This document shows positions 17,485-26,592 of a stretch of DNA of 64,000 nt, in pieces. Below the pieces are notes generated by a model. The model was not told the origin of the DNA and ran no database searches. It worked only from the letters and a program-made list of their open reading frames with translations. The translations under genes and the position numbers were made by a program. The stretch is taken from NCBI GenBank assembly GCA_035384605.1, contig DAOOIV010000011.1, positions 16,273 to 80,272 of the forward strand. Direction: 5' to 3'. The first letter of the stretch is position 1. Each line of letters opens with the position of its first letter. This DNA comes from Phycisphaerae bacterium (GTDB lineage Bacteria; Planctomycetota; Phycisphaerae; UBA1845; PWPN01).

Positions 17485-18906
17485 ATGCATGACCTCACGC
17501 GCATCGATCGTCGGGAGTTTCTGAAAGGTACGGCGGCAGGCATCGGCTCTGCGGCAATCGCGGCATCCTCGCTCAAGGCGACCGAAGAGGAAAAGATCGG
17601 GGCCTCGGCCCCGGCGCTTAAGGTCGATCCCAAGGAGCTGATCTGGCGGAGCAAGGCGCCGAGCATGGACTACCGGCGGCTCGGCCGAACCAACTACATG
17701 GTCAGCCGCGTGGTTGCGGGCAACGCCGGAAACGAGACCCTCTGGCGTCGCATGATGGCCGCGGGCATGAATTACTTCGACACGGCATCCAACTACGGGG
17801 GAGGCAACCATGAAATCGAGCTGAGCGGCACCTTCGTGAAGTACCGCGACAAGTTGTGGATTACCAGCAAGGCCTCCGACATCGCCGGTTATGCCAAGAT
17901 CGACGAAGACGTGCGGAAGCTGTACGCGAAGGCGATTTCGGAATTCCTCGACGACGAGAAAGGCATCGGCCCCGGGAAAGAACTGCTTGACGTTCACAAG
18001 AAGGCTATCGAGAAAGAGAAGAAGACGGGCAGGAAGCCCGACCTTCGTCCGGTCGGCGAGCGCATCGCCAAGATGTACCTGGACGAACTGGACAAGTCCC
18101 TGGCAAAGATGAAGGTGGAGAGTGTCGACTGTTACATGATGCACGGGATCGAGATTCCGTGGATTTTTGACTGTTTGGAGTTGTGGGAGGCTTACGAACG
18201 GGTCCACAAAGCCGGGAAGGTCAAGCACTTCGGATACAGTGTTCACCGGCACCAGAAAGACGTCCTGGCCGCGAGCGTCGAGGCCAACAAACGAGGCCCC
18301 TGGAGGATCGACCTGATCATGCCGGCCATTGATCCGGGCAGCTTCGATAACCTCAGGCCCGAGCTGGAAGCCCTTAAGAAACAGGACGTGGGCATCATTG
18401 CGATGAAGACCAAGGGCATCAAGGCCCGCCCGGCCGACGCCCGCGAGGAGAAATTCAAGGCTCTCATGGGCGGCAAGGAGTACAACGACGATCAGCGGGC
18501 CAAGCTGTGGATGCTGCACCTGACGGACGATCTGATCGACGCGGTTATCGCACGGATGGGCAGTATGGAGGACATGGAAGCGATGCTGCCTCTGGCTCAG
18601 GTCAAGCTTTCCGCCGAGGCGGAGCGCGAGCTGCGGGCGATCGTGAAGCTCCAGATGGCCACCGCCTGCCATTTGTGCGGAGCCTGCGATCTCAACTGCC
18701 CCGAGCGCATCGCGGTGACCAACATGATCCGCTATTACGCTTATTTGAACGACTACAAGGATCGCGAACTGGCGGAAAGCCTGTATCGAAGACTGGGCTA
18801 CGACCCGGCGGCCGTCTGCACCAACTGTGGCGTGTGCGAAGAGGTTTGCCCGTCGCACCTGCCGATCAGCGAGCTGTTACACGAGGTCACGGCGGCACTG
18901 GCGTAG
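17485..18906 (+). CDS. Tat-exported aldo/keto reductase with C-terminal 2x[4Fe-4S] ferredoxin domain
   Basis: A 473-residue oxidoreductase. The N-terminus carries IDRREFLKGTAAGIGSAA, a twin-arginine signal. The aldo/keto reductase barrel follows from about residue 62, with its catalytic tetrad recognisable: Asp 99 and Tyr 104 (NYFDTASNYGGG), Lys 129 (ITSKAS) and His 220 (DCYMMH). The C-terminus has two cysteine clusters, CHLCGACDLNCP from about 395 and CTNCGVCEEVCP from about 445, which should bind two [4Fe-4S] clusters. Such fusions are frequent in planctomycetes and other anaerobe-rich lineages; the electron partner and substrate are unknown. Tat export implies cofactor loading in the cytoplasm. 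Start ATG 17485 has AAGGAG upstream. Confidence 0.9.
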   Translation: MHDLTRIDRREFLKGTAAGIGSAAIAASSLKATEEEKIGASAPALKVDPKELIWRSKAPSMDYRRLGRTNYMVSRVVAGNAGNETLWRRMMAAGMNYFDTASNYGGGNHEIELSGTFVKYRDKLWITSKASDIAGYAKIDEDVRKLYAKAISEFLDDEKGIGPGKELLDVHKKAIEKEKKTGRKPDLRPVGERIAKMYLDELDKSLAKMKVESVDCYMMHGIEIPWIFDCLELWEAYERVHKAGKVKHFGYSVHRHQKDVLAASVEANKRGPWRIDLIMPAIDPGSFDNLRPELEALKKQDVGIIAMKTKGIKARPADAREEKFKALMGGKEYNDDQRAKLWMLHLTDDLIDAVIARMGSMEDMEAMLPLAQVKLSAEAERELRAIVKLQMATACHLCGACDLNCPERIAVTNMIRYYAYLNDYKDRELAESLYRRLGYDPAAVCTNCGVCEEVCPSHLPISELLHEVTAALA

Positions 18907-18991
18907 AGGCCGGGCGAAGCCCGAGTCGGACGTTGGCCGGCGGAGGCACACGTCAACGGCGTCCGGCCCTCTCACCGGATGCGCCCGGTGT

Positions 18992-20566
18992 TTACAAAAA
19001 ACTGGCTGCATGACAGTCTTGAGTTCCTTCAGCCACCTGATGCAACCAATTCCAGAATCGGAAGCGATGCAGATGCTCGCCTCTGGCCGCAACGTCGTCG
19101 GCCAAGGCGCGGGTTCGTTGTCGCAGGTCTTTTTTGAGGCCGTCGGTAAGAGAACCGGCCTGCCAATGGGCGAAGAGCTCGGCGTAGGCCTCGCCTTCCG
19201 CTTCGGAGGCGAGAACCTGGCCCATCGTCTTGCGACCCCAGGCACGGAGCGAGTCCTCGGGCCAGTGAATGAAATGCGAAAAGGCGAGGTAGTTCAGAGC
19301 CCAAGGGATGTGCATGGTCGAAACCTCGCCGTGAATGCTGACGCCCTCCAGGCCGGCTCGGTACGCGCGGAGACAACCTTCCTTGATGGTGCTGACGACC
19401 TGGTCGTATCGCGTACGACCGTGCCACTGACTGCCCTGGTGCAGAAACCCGACGCTGCGGACGGTGGGCGGTTTCACGCCGGCGGGCCACAGGTCGGCTG
19501 AGAAGGCTTCGGCCGGCGTGCCATTGTCCAGGTAGGCGGTCAGCGGCAAAGGTTGCCTGCGGACCATGCTCGTCAGCGTCCATTGGCACACGGCGTCGGG
19601 CGGAAGCTTGTCCACCAAGGCCGGCCGATCACACTGGAGGTACGCGGCACGATGCCGGTCATCGGCGGGTTTTCCGGGAACGAAGCCCTGGTACGTGGCC
19701 CAGGTGACGAATTTGTCCTTGAGCTGACCTTCGATGGCGTGCAATGCGGCGTTGTAGCCGAGGTACTGATCCCGCCAGAACGGCGGTTCATCCTTGGGCC
19801 ACTGTGCCAGATGCTCGCGGCAGCGCGGGCAATAGCAGACCACGTAGTCGCCGTTTTCCAGGTTGGCGCCGCCGACGTTGAACTCACGAAAAAGCCATCG
19901 GACGCCTTCCTGGAGCCACTCGACGAAACGAGGGTGCGTGGGACAGACGCCGTGCTCCTGGGGCTTGCCCTGTTCGTCGATCAGACGGGCATCGGGATGT
20001 CTTCTGACGAAAGTTTCGATGTTGTAGGGGTGTTCACCTTGATAGTAGACGCCGCCGTACCAGTTCGTGCCGACGCCGGGCTTGATAATGATGCCCTTGC
20101 CGGCGGCGTAGTCGGCCACGCGTTTGCCGAACTCAACGCCGCCGTGGTCGTCTCGCAGGAAGCCCCAAATCAGGATGCCCCGGACGCCCAGGCCGACGGC
20201 CAAGTCGGTCAGGCGGCGATAGTCTTCAAGGTAGGTTTCCGGTCGCTTGAGGTACCGGTTGTCGCAGCCGAAGTTGAGCATGCCGGGATCATCGAGCATC
20301 CAGTTGGTGCTGTGGTCCCAGGTCCAGAAGTAGGAGTACGGAAGGGCAGGCTTCGCCGGCCGGTCAAGTTTCCAGATCAGTCGCGGGGCAGCATGCGGAT
20401 TTGCCGGCTTGCTCACGCTCGCTGCTGAAGCCGCCGCCTCGTGCTGTTGAACTGTACCTGCCACTGATCCGATGACACCACCGGCGATGCCTTTGAGAAG
20501 ATTACGACGGCCGAAGTGGCTTGCAGGCCGGGCGCCGTGACGGCCGGCAGTCTCTCGCTCCGACAT
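18992..20566 (-). CDS. Tat-exported protein of unknown function, glycosidase-like TIM-barrel fold suspected
   Basis: A 524-residue exported protein. FGRRNLLKGIAGGVIGSVAG near residue 19 is a twin-arginine signal with hydrophobic core. The mature sequence is rich in aromatic residues and has segments typical of glycoside-hydrolase barrels: YSYFWTWDHSTNW, GVRGILIWGFLRDDHGG, GKGIIIKPGVGTNWYGGVYY, and a Cys-rich VVCYCPRCREHL. The final part (LEGVSIHGEVSTMH) could be a late barrel strand with an acidic residue. I do not recognise a named family and cannot assign catalytic residues. AAGGAG lies 7-8 bases before the start. It converges on the aldo/keto reductase gene. Confidence concerns the gene being real and exported, not the fold. 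Confidence 0.8.
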   Translation of the reverse strand: MSERETAGRHGARPASHFGRRNLLKGIAGGVIGSVAGTVQQHEAAASAASVSKPANPHAAPRLIWKLDRPAKPALPYSYFWTWDHSTNWMLDDPGMLNFGCDNRYLKRPETYLEDYRRLTDLAVGLGVRGILIWGFLRDDHGGVEFGKRVADYAAGKGIIIKPGVGTNWYGGVYYQGEHPYNIETFVRRHPDARLIDEQGKPQEHGVCPTHPRFVEWLQEGVRWLFREFNVGGANLENGDYVVCYCPRCREHLAQWPKDEPPFWRDQYLGYNAALHAIEGQLKDKFVTWATYQGFVPGKPADDRHRAAYLQCDRPALVDKLPPDAVCQWTLTSMVRRQPLPLTAYLDNGTPAEAFSADLWPAGVKPPTVRSVGFLHQGSQWHGRTRYDQVVSTIKEGCLRAYRAGLEGVSIHGEVSTMHIPWALNYLAFSHFIHWPEDSLRAWGRKTMGQVLASEAEGEAYAELFAHWQAGSLTDGLKKDLRQRTRALADDVAARGEHLHRFRFWNWLHQVAEGTQDCHAASFL

Positions 20567-20881
20567 TGTGTGCTCCTTATCAGGCAGTCGGCGGACCTAC
20601 CCAGACAACATCTCGCCCGACCGGAGGACTTCCTTCACGCAGGACTCCCAAACTATCCTGATTGCCAGCAACCGGGCTCCGCGTCGCCGAACCGCCTTAC
20701 CTATCTTGCCAATTTGGCCATGGTTGGGTTCGTTCAGCAAAGAGACCGTTGCGGCACTTGCCCCGTTGTTTTCGGGACTGCCTGAGCCGTATCGAACAGC
20801 CGTGACAACAGTCGTCCATCGCGTTGGTTCAGAACATACGCGGTGTTCCGACCGGGCAGGCGATTACGGAGCAAGCAACTC
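20567..20881. other. Intergenic region with no supported feature
   Basis: Lies between the lipid A cluster's last gene and the next leftward gene. Only short overlapping frames occur and no hairpin with a T run is seen. It must hold the promoter for the Tat-exported protein, but no box is convincing. Confidence 0.35.
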
Positions 20882-21916
20882 CTATGCTCTTGCCGCGAAG
20901 TCGGCGTCGACGCCTTCCCACTGGTGTGATCTGGCGGCGGCGATGATCTGCTCGGCCAGTTCCACGGCGGCAACGCCGTCCTCGGCACTGACCGCCGGGG
21001 GCTCGCCCGATCGGACCGAGTTCAGAAACGATTGCAGTTCGACCCGCAGCGGCTCGAGGTCGTCGATTTCCAACGGTTCGACTTTGACCATTGACCCGAA
21101 ATCACGTCCGACGAGCTGCGAGAGCTCCTCGGCGCCGTGCTCCCGGGCCATCTTGAGCAGATCGAGGTTGGCGTCCTTCTTGATGGCGATGCCTGTCTTC
21201 TTCTGGTAGTCGAGTGAGAGGTAGGCTTCATCGGCGAACACGCGGATCTTTCGTTCGGTCTTAAGAGCCAAGCGCGACGCGGTCAAGTTGGCCACGCAGC
21301 CGCCTTGGAAGATGAGGCGGGCGTTGGCGATGTCTTCGTGCTCGGAGAGCACCCGAACGCCGACTGCGTCGACGCGGACCGGCCGGGCTTTGACCAAGTG
21401 CAGCACGATGTCGATATCGTGGATCATCATGTCCATGACGACACTGATATCGGCCGACCTGAAAGTGAAAGGACTGATGCGGTGAGTCTCGATGAAGCGC
21501 GGCCTGACCTGCATGCGACCCAGCGCCCGAACGACCGGATTGAAACGTTCCGTATGCCCCACGCTCAGCAACGTGTTGTGCCTGCGGGCAACCTGCTGCA
21601 AGTCCCGGGCAGAGGCTGCGTCGGGGGCGATGGGCTTTTCGATCAGCACGGCCACGCGGTTTTCCAGAAACGGCCGTGCAACCTCGACGTGGGCGGTGGT
21701 CGGCACGGCGACGGACACGGCCCTGACCTTGTCGAGCAGCGGCTCAATCGAAGGGTAGGCTTTCGTGTTGTGCTTCGAGGCCATCTCCGCAGCCCGGCCG
21801 GGGTTTGCGTCCACGATTCCGACGAGTTCGCAGTCGGGCAGCTCGTGGTAGATGCGAACGTGGTGCCGGCCCATGTGTCCCGCGCCGACGACCGCAACCG
21901 GAATCTGTTGGCTCAC
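20882..21916 (-). CDS. Gfo/Idh/MocA dehydrogenase, GnnA-like (putative UDP-GlcNAc 3-dehydrogenase)
   Basis: NAD-dependent oxidoreductase of about 344 residues. The Rossmann start VAVVGAGHMGRHHVRIYHEL and the EKPIAPD motif near residue 100 are typical of Gfo/Idh/MocA proteins; a VGHTERFNP segment and MMIHDIDIVLHLV carry the conserved active-site region. The start is GTG at 21916, overlapping the lpxA stop (GTGA) with GGAGG upstream, so it is co-translated with lpxA. In Acidithiobacillus and Leptospira the dehydrogenase GnnA sits beside lpxA and, with aminotransferase GnnB, makes UDP-GlcNAc3N for amide-linked lipid A. The position and sequence type suggest the same role, but no GnnB is in the window. 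An upstream extension of the frame is not needed. Confidence 0.8.
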   Translation of the reverse strand: MSQQIPVAVVGAGHMGRHHVRIYHELPDCELVGIVDANPGRAAEMASKHNTKAYPSIEPLLDKVRAVSVAVPTTAHVEVARPFLENRVAVLIEKPIAPDAASARDLQQVARRHNTLLSVGHTERFNPVVRALGRMQVRPRFIETHRISPFTFRSADISVVMDMMIHDIDIVLHLVKARPVRVDAVGVRVLSEHEDIANARLIFQGGCVANLTASRLALKTERKIRVFADEAYLSLDYQKKTGIAIKKDANLDLLKMAREHGAEELSQLVGRDFGSMVKVEPLEIDDLEPLRVELQSFLNSVRSGEPPAVSAEDGVAAVELAEQIIAAARSHQWEGVDADFAARA

Positions 21917-22785
21917 TTGATTCCCTCCGTACTCCTGGGTCTCCCGTAGAAAGCCTGCCGGTCGACGTGCGTGTCCCGGCGATCGCGCTCCAGCCAGCGT
22001 CCGTAGACGCCGTCCTTGATGCTGCGGCGAATCGACTCGCACAGGTAGCGGACCTCGCCGTTCAGCTCCTGCCGTTCCTCAATCACGTTCAGCCGGTCGA
22101 GCATTGAGGCCCCAAAGCTCTGGGCCTTGGGCCCGAAGAGCACCCGGTATGCCTCGCGCACCGCCCGGATCTGATTCTCGGTGCATCCCCAGCGTTTCAT
22201 ACCCTGTTCGTTGAAGCCTCGCACACGTGCCGGGTTTCCTTCAACGATCATATACGGCGGCACGTCGTTAATGACGCGGGTCATGCCGCCGATGTAAGCC
22301 AGCGTGCCGATGGTGGTGAAGTGGTGGACGCCGATGATCCCCCCCATCGTGACCTTGTCTTCCAGGCAGACGTGCCCGGCGAGCTGCACGTAGTTGGACA
22401 AGATGCAGTCGTTGCCGATCTTTGCGTCGTGGGCGATGTGCACACCCACAAGAAAGCGGTTATGCGAACCGATCCAGGTCACGCCGCCCGCGACCTCGGT
22501 GCCGGCGTGTACGGTGACCAGCTCACGAAAGACGTTGTCGTCGCCGATTTCGACGCGGGTCGGGCCGCCCTTGTACTTGAGGTCTTGCGGTGGGGCACCG
22601 ATCACCGAGCCCGGGAAGAACTCATTCCGGCGACCGCACACGGTGTGCCCGATGATCGTCACGTTATTGCGCAAGGTACACTCGTCGCCCAACACCACGT
22701 CCGGTCCCACAACGCAATTCGGCCCGATGGTGACGTTCCGACCGAGCATGGCCTTAGAATCAACAGTTGCCGACGGGTGAATCAT
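21913..22785 (-). CDS. lpxA: Acyl-ACP--UDP-N-acetylglucosamine O-acyltransferase
   Basis: First step of lipid A synthesis: transfers a 3-hydroxyacyl chain from ACP to UDP-GlcNAc (or UDP-GlcNAc3N). The 290-residue protein has the left-handed beta-helix hexapeptide repeats from IHPSATVDSKAMLGRNVTIG onward, the VHIAHDAKIG motif with the catalytic histidine (about residue 119) and LAGHVCLED. The C-terminal helical part from about residue 190 includes NPARVRGFNEQGMKRWG. It is ~25 residues longer than the E. coli enzyme, mostly at the C-terminus. It lies 103 bases after lpxC/fabZ and overlaps the following dehydrogenase gene by 4 bases. Confidence 0.95.
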   Translation of the reverse strand: MIHPSATVDSKAMLGRNVTIGPNCVVGPDVVLGDECTLRNNVTIIGHTVCGRRNEFFPGSVIGAPPQDLKYKGGPTRVEIGDDNVFRELVTVHAGTEVAGGVTWIGSHNRFLVGVHIAHDAKIGNDCILSNYVQLAGHVCLEDKVTMGGIIGVHHFTTIGTLAYIGGMTRVINDVPPYMIVEGNPARVRGFNEQGMKRWGCTENQIRAVREAYRVLFGPKAQSFGASMLDRLNVIEERQELNGEVRYLCESIRRSIKDGVYGRWLERDRRDTHVDRQAFYGRPRSTEGIK

Positions 22786-22888
22786 TTGTTCCGCTCTTAG
22801 CTGCCAGCTTGGGGCTGTCAGTCCTTAGCTCTCGGTTCCTGGCTGCCAACCTCTTGTTTTCCCGGCCGACAGCGAAACAGCTTCTCGC

Positions 22889-24202
22889 TCACAACGGGTC
22901 AGCATCGACCATCATGAATTTGATATCGGCCTCGGCCGCCAACTGGTCTCCCACCATTGCCCGACAGAACACGTGACCCGTCCGGGATTTGACCCGGCGA
23001 GCCGAGGCCTCCAACAGCAGTTGATCGCCGGGAACGACCGGCCGGCGGAACTTGACTCCCTCCAGGCTCAGCAAGACGGCCACCTTGCCGGTGTGCTCAA
23101 GCTCCTGGGCCAGCAACAGGCCGCCGAGCTGGGCCATAGCCTCGATGATCAGCACGCCCGGCATGATCGGCTGACCCGGGTAGTGTCCGGTGAAGAACTC
23201 CTCATTGGCGGTGACGTTCTTGATGCCGATCGCATGCTTGCCGGGTTCCATCTCAACCACCCGGTCGACCATCAGGAAGGGGTAGCGATGCGGCAGTAAG
23301 CGTTGGATCTTGCGGATGTCGAAAACGGGTTCGGCCTTCAGTTTCCGCTTGGTCTCAGCCGCCTGCTCCAACTCGCGCAGCTTGCGGACCAGTTCGTGAT
23401 TCAGGGCGTGGCCCGATTCACGGGCAAATACGTACCCGGACACGAACCGGCCGAACAGGAACAAGTCGCCAAGCAGGTCGAGGATCTTATGCCGGACGCA
23501 CTCATCCGGAAAACGAAGCGTGTTCTGAATCGGGCCTTCCTTGCCAAATACGAGGATGTCATCGTAGGTCAGGTGCGAGCCCAGGCCCGACGCCCGAAAC
23601 TGCTCGGCTTCCTGCTCCAGAACGAAGGTGCGGGCTGCAGCGAGATGCCGCTCGAATTCCTCGGGGGTGACACGGATCTTGAAGATCTGCTGCCCGATCG
23701 GCCCGCTGCCGTAGTTGAGGTCGTAGATGATTTCGAGGGTATCCTCATCTTCTGCGGCCGGAGCAGCCATGACGTAGTGGCCTCCTTCGGCCACGCGGAC
23801 GATCTCAGGAATGCGAAACACTTGTCGAGGACGGTCCTGTGCGACGATGCCAACCTCCTTGAGCTTCTCGACGAAGGGAGCACAGCTTCCATCAAACGAA
23901 GGCACCTCGTTGGCGTTCAGTTCCACAAGGACGTTGTCGATGCCCAAGCCCGCGAGCGCCGACATGCAATGCTCGATGGTCTCAATCTGGACGGTCCCGT
24001 TGCGGATAGAGGTCCGGCGCAGGCGTTTGGCGACGTTCTCGACAAGAGCGGGAACCCGGATGGGCGGGTTCTGGTCCGCCCTCAGGAATACCACGCCCGT
24101 ATCGGGCTCGGCCGGGTAGAAGCGGACGACCGCCTGCTCGCCGGTGAACAGCCCTCGCCCGGTCAGCTCAACGGGGCTCCGAATGGTCTGCTGAGGCTTC
24201 AA
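22889..24202 (-). CDS. lpxC/fabZ: Bifunctional LpxC-FabZ (UDP-3-O-acyl-GlcNAc deacetylase / 3-hydroxyacyl-ACP dehydratase)
   Basis: A fusion of two enzymes. Residues 1 to ~275 are LpxC, the zinc deacetylase that commits lipid A synthesis: His 78 in ETIEHCMSALAGLGIDN, and His 238 and Asp 242 in CVRHKILDLLGDLFLFG are the expected zinc ligands. Residues ~295-437 are FabZ, the dehydratase of fatty acid synthesis, with HRYPFLMVDRV, the catalytic histidine 340 in FFTGHYPGQPIMPG and Glu 354 in LIIEAMAQLGG. Such a fusion is known in Bacteroidetes and planctomycetes and ties the two pathways that compete for 3-hydroxyacyl-ACP. The start overlaps the end of lpxD by 35 bases. Confidence 0.95.
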   Translation of the reverse strand: MKPQQTIRSPVELTGRGLFTGEQAVVRFYPAEPDTGVVFLRADQNPPIRVPALVENVAKRLRRTSIRNGTVQIETIEHCMSALAGLGIDNVLVELNANEVPSFDGSCAPFVEKLKEVGIVAQDRPRQVFRIPEIVRVAEGGHYVMAAPAAEDEDTLEIIYDLNYGSGPIGQQIFKIRVTPEEFERHLAAARTFVLEQEAEQFRASGLGSHLTYDDILVFGKEGPIQNTLRFPDECVRHKILDLLGDLFLFGRFVSGYVFARESGHALNHELVRKLRELEQAAETKRKLKAEPVFDIRKIQRLLPHRYPFLMVDRVVEMEPGKHAIGIKNVTANEEFFTGHYPGQPIMPGVLIIEAMAQLGGLLLAQELEHTGKVAVLLSLEGVKFRRPVVPGDQLLLEASARRVKSRTGHVFCRAMVGDQLAAEADIKFMMVDADPL

Positions 24203-25220
24203 GTTGCTCGACCCGCTTGATCAAGGCCCGGAGCTGGTCGGCCATCTCCGGGAGCCGTCGCACTTTGGCTCTCTCCCGGATGAACTGTTCGTGGTCGACC
24301 GCCGGGCTGCCGATGACCGTCTTGCCTGGGGGCACATCCTTGGAAACGCACGCGCAAGCGGCCACTTGCGCGCCGTCGCCGAGCGAGATGTGGTCCCGCA
24401 AGCCCACTTTTCCGCCCAGCACCACGCCCTGTCCCAGGCGGGTGCTGCCGGCGATGCCGCACTGAGCCACGATCATGCAGTTCGGCCCAATTCGGACATT
24501 ATGGGCAACCTGGACAAGGTTATCAATCTTGGTGCCCCGGCCAATGCGGGTAACCCCGAATTTAGCCCTGTCAATCGTGCTGTTGGCCCCTATTTCGACG
24601 TCGTCCTCGATCTCGACGCTGCCAATCTGGGGGATCTTGACGTGGCGGCCCCCTACATATTGGTAGCCGAAGCCGTCGGCGCCTATGGAGCAGTTGGGGT
24701 GGATGGTTACGCGACTGCCGATCGCGCACCGCTCCCGGATCACGACCCCGGGCCAGAACTCGCAATCGCTGCCGATGCGGACATCCGGTCCGACGAAAAC
24801 GTGAGGATGAAGCACGGTCCGATCCCCGATGACGGTGTTGTCGCCGATGACCACCAACGGTCCGACGGCCACATCCCGGCCGAGCTTGGCCGACGGTGAG
24901 ACCACCGCCGTGGGATGAACGCCCGGCGCCGGCCTTGGGATCGGCGGGGCAAACTTCTCAAGCACTGCTGAGATCGCCAGGGAAGGGTTATCGCACAGAA
25001 TGGCGGGCATCGGGGTCGCCCCGAAGTGCATGGGTACGATCACCGCGCCGGCCCGGCTGTTCTTCAACTGGGGGGCGTATCTGTCTTCGGCCAGCCACGC
25101 AATGTCGGACGAACAAGCCTCCTCAAGCCCGGCCACGCCGGTGATCCGAGTGCCAGCGTCGCCGCGGACCACTCCGCCGACCCATTTGGCGATCTCCGCC
25201 AGAGGATACGACTTGCTCAT
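24168..25220 (-). CDS. lpxD: UDP-3-O-(3-hydroxyacyl)glucosamine N-acyltransferase
   Basis: Third step of lipid A synthesis, adding the N-linked 3-hydroxyacyl chain. The 350-residue product has the N-terminal uridine-binding domain (LAEIAKWVGGVVRGDAG to about residue 95), then a long hexapeptide beta-helix starting at GVHPTAVVSPSAKLG, with NLVQVAHNVRIG holding the catalytic histidine, and a C-terminal helix RALIKRVEQLE. The open frame extends upstream to 25382, but MSKSYPL at 25220 is the family start. The gene lies 255 bases downstream of the ompH/skp gene and overlaps lpxC/fabZ by 35 bases. Confidence 0.94.
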   Translation of the reverse strand: MSKSYPLAEIAKWVGGVVRGDAGTRITGVAGLEEACSSDIAWLAEDRYAPQLKNSRAGAVIVPMHFGATPMPAILCDNPSLAISAVLEKFAPPIPRPAPGVHPTAVVSPSAKLGRDVAVGPLVVIGDNTVIGDRTVLHPHVFVGPDVRIGSDCEFWPGVVIRERCAIGSRVTIHPNCSIGADGFGYQYVGGRHVKIPQIGSVEIEDDVEIGANSTIDRAKFGVTRIGRGTKIDNLVQVAHNVRIGPNCMIVAQCGIAGSTRLGQGVVLGGKVGLRDHISLGDGAQVAACACVSKDVPPGKTVIGSPAVDHEQFIRERAKVRRLPEMADQLRALIKRVEQLEASADHSEPR

Positions 25221-25396
25221 GGATGCACATGCTCCTCGGAGGCTTGCTGAGCCCAGAATCCTCGCGGGCTCCGGCCCCCCGACGCCGGCTCGAGAATCGT
25301 TTCTGTGGCCCTCATCCTCACCGGACGCGGAGCGAATGCCGCACAGGTGAGAAGGCCCTGCCTCACGGCCGGCGTTCCGCAAGACTGGCGCGGAAA

Positions 25397-25434
25397 GGAT
25401 TCCGGGCCCAGCGGTGGATTCCGGGCCAAGCGGT
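25397..25434. repeat. Two-copy 19-bp tandem repeat
   Basis: GGATTCCGGGCCCAGCGGT at 25397-25415 is followed directly by a copy with one mismatch at 25416-25434. The core GATTCCGGGCC is the same word that recurs in the array at 34003-34410, so this is probably a small outlier of that palindromic repeat family, placed between lpxD and the ompH gene. Confidence 0.7.
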
Positions 25435-25475
25435 GCCTCTCAGCCTTCGGCAGTCCCTGCGGTTCAAGCCGAGCC

Positions 25476-26111
25476 CTACTTGCCGAAGTGCACCGACGCC
25501 GGGCCGCCGAGCTTGGCGAAGTTGGCGTTGAGCGTGGCCAGCACGTCAGCCGAGATATCCACGCTGTTGTCCGCGTAGACCACCTTGCGATTGAGGATCT
25601 GCTGCAACAGGGGCTCAGGCTTGGTCACGGTGGTGTCCACCTGTTCCTGCGTCACGACCAGTTGAACACCCTGCTTCTTCGCGACCTCGGCGATGCCGTC
25701 GGTGACCATCTCGTAGGTCCGCTTGACCCAGGCCACATACTGGTCGCTGACAAAATCCTTTTCCAGCGACTCCCAGACGTTGTATTCCAGTTGCATGCGT
25801 TTGATCTTGGTGATGCGGGCCTGCCGGTCGGGGCTGGTGACGTCGGTCTTGTCCAAGATGTCCTGTTCGGCCTTGATCTCGGACATTTTCTGGTCGGACT
25901 CCTGGGCCAACTTGTCGCGATAGACCCTCATGGCCTCGTTGACCGCCTTGGTCTGATCGAACTCGTTGAAGACCTTGACGAGGTCGACGACGGCGACCCG
26001 GGTGCCGCCGCTCGCGCCGGACCGCTGTTGAGCACCGCTCATCGTCGCCGCCGCGATCGAAACCACCGCGATCGCCGCCATCACCAACAGAGTATTCTTG
26101 CCGCCCTTCAT
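25476..26111 (-). CDS. OmpH/Skp-family periplasmic chaperone
   Basis: Secreted 211-residue protein with an N-terminal signal (LLVMAAIAVVSIAAATMSGAQQ). The start of the mature part, TRVAVVDLVKVFNEFDQTKAV, and the long charged helical middle (about residues 60-150) are typical of OmpH/Skp, which hold unfolded outer-membrane proteins in the periplasm. The C-terminus returns to beta-like sequence (VQLVVTQEQVDTTV, KVVYADNSVDISADV). Skp genes commonly precede lpxD, as here, which supports the assignment. The window has no bamA immediately upstream; the divergent neighbour is lysC. Confidence 0.87.
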   Translation of the reverse strand: MKGGKNTLLVMAAIAVVSIAAATMSGAQQRSGASGGTRVAVVDLVKVFNEFDQTKAVNEAMRVYRDKLAQESDQKMSEIKAEQDILDKTDVTSPDRQARITKIKRMQLEYNVWESLEKDFVSDQYVAWVKRTYEMVTDGIAEVAKKQGVQLVVTQEQVDTTVTKPEPLLQQILNRKVVYADNSVDISADVLATLNANFAKLGGPASVHFGK

Positions 26112-26592
26112 GGAAGACTCCTTCTCCGGCCAGGTTCGCCAGTTCGCTCATCCCTCGACACACGGAACGCCAGCGCCAGCCAAGGCCTCCCGGTTCGAAC
26201 GGGAACCATTAGACCGGGCAATCCGGCCGGCCGCAAGTCTGTGGTCTACCGGCGCTTGCGGCGGGTCCGCTACGGCCCGGGCGCATCTTTCAGGATCCCC
26301 AAGCGTCAGCGAGGGGTCACGCCTTGGGGCAACCACAGCGTCGGCAGAGAAAACCGGAAGCCGTTGATGGAACGAGAATAAGGCACCAGAAAGCTGCGGG
26401 CGGTTGTCCGGGGCGGGGGGGTGTTATTCGACACGATAATGCGATGTATAAGTCAATCCGCAAACACTGGGGGCTTGCCTTGGGGCCATCTTGTGTTAAG
26501 CTTCGCGGGCTTGCGCGCCGCGGGTTTCGGGGGGATGATCGATCCGCGGCCGGGCCGCGGCGGAGACAAGGCCGTTTTTCGGTGCGAGGAAC
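26112..26592. other. Divergent intergenic region with one long hairpin
   Basis: Separates the leftward lipid A cluster from lysC. A hairpin at 26297-26329 pairs CCCCAAGCGT with ACGCCTTGGGG across the loop CAGCGAGGGGTC (with one unpaired base). A weak -10-like TATAAG at 26447-26452 and GATAAT at 26435-26440 could serve lysC, but neither has a good -35. The lysC ribosome site GAGGA is at about 26585. Confidence 0.5.

Noticed and set aside
26185..26215. A tRNA T-arm-like TCCCGGTTCGAACGGGA
   Set aside because: The loop is shifted by one base relative to the TTCGAAT pattern and no acceptor, D or anticodon arm can be drawn around it.
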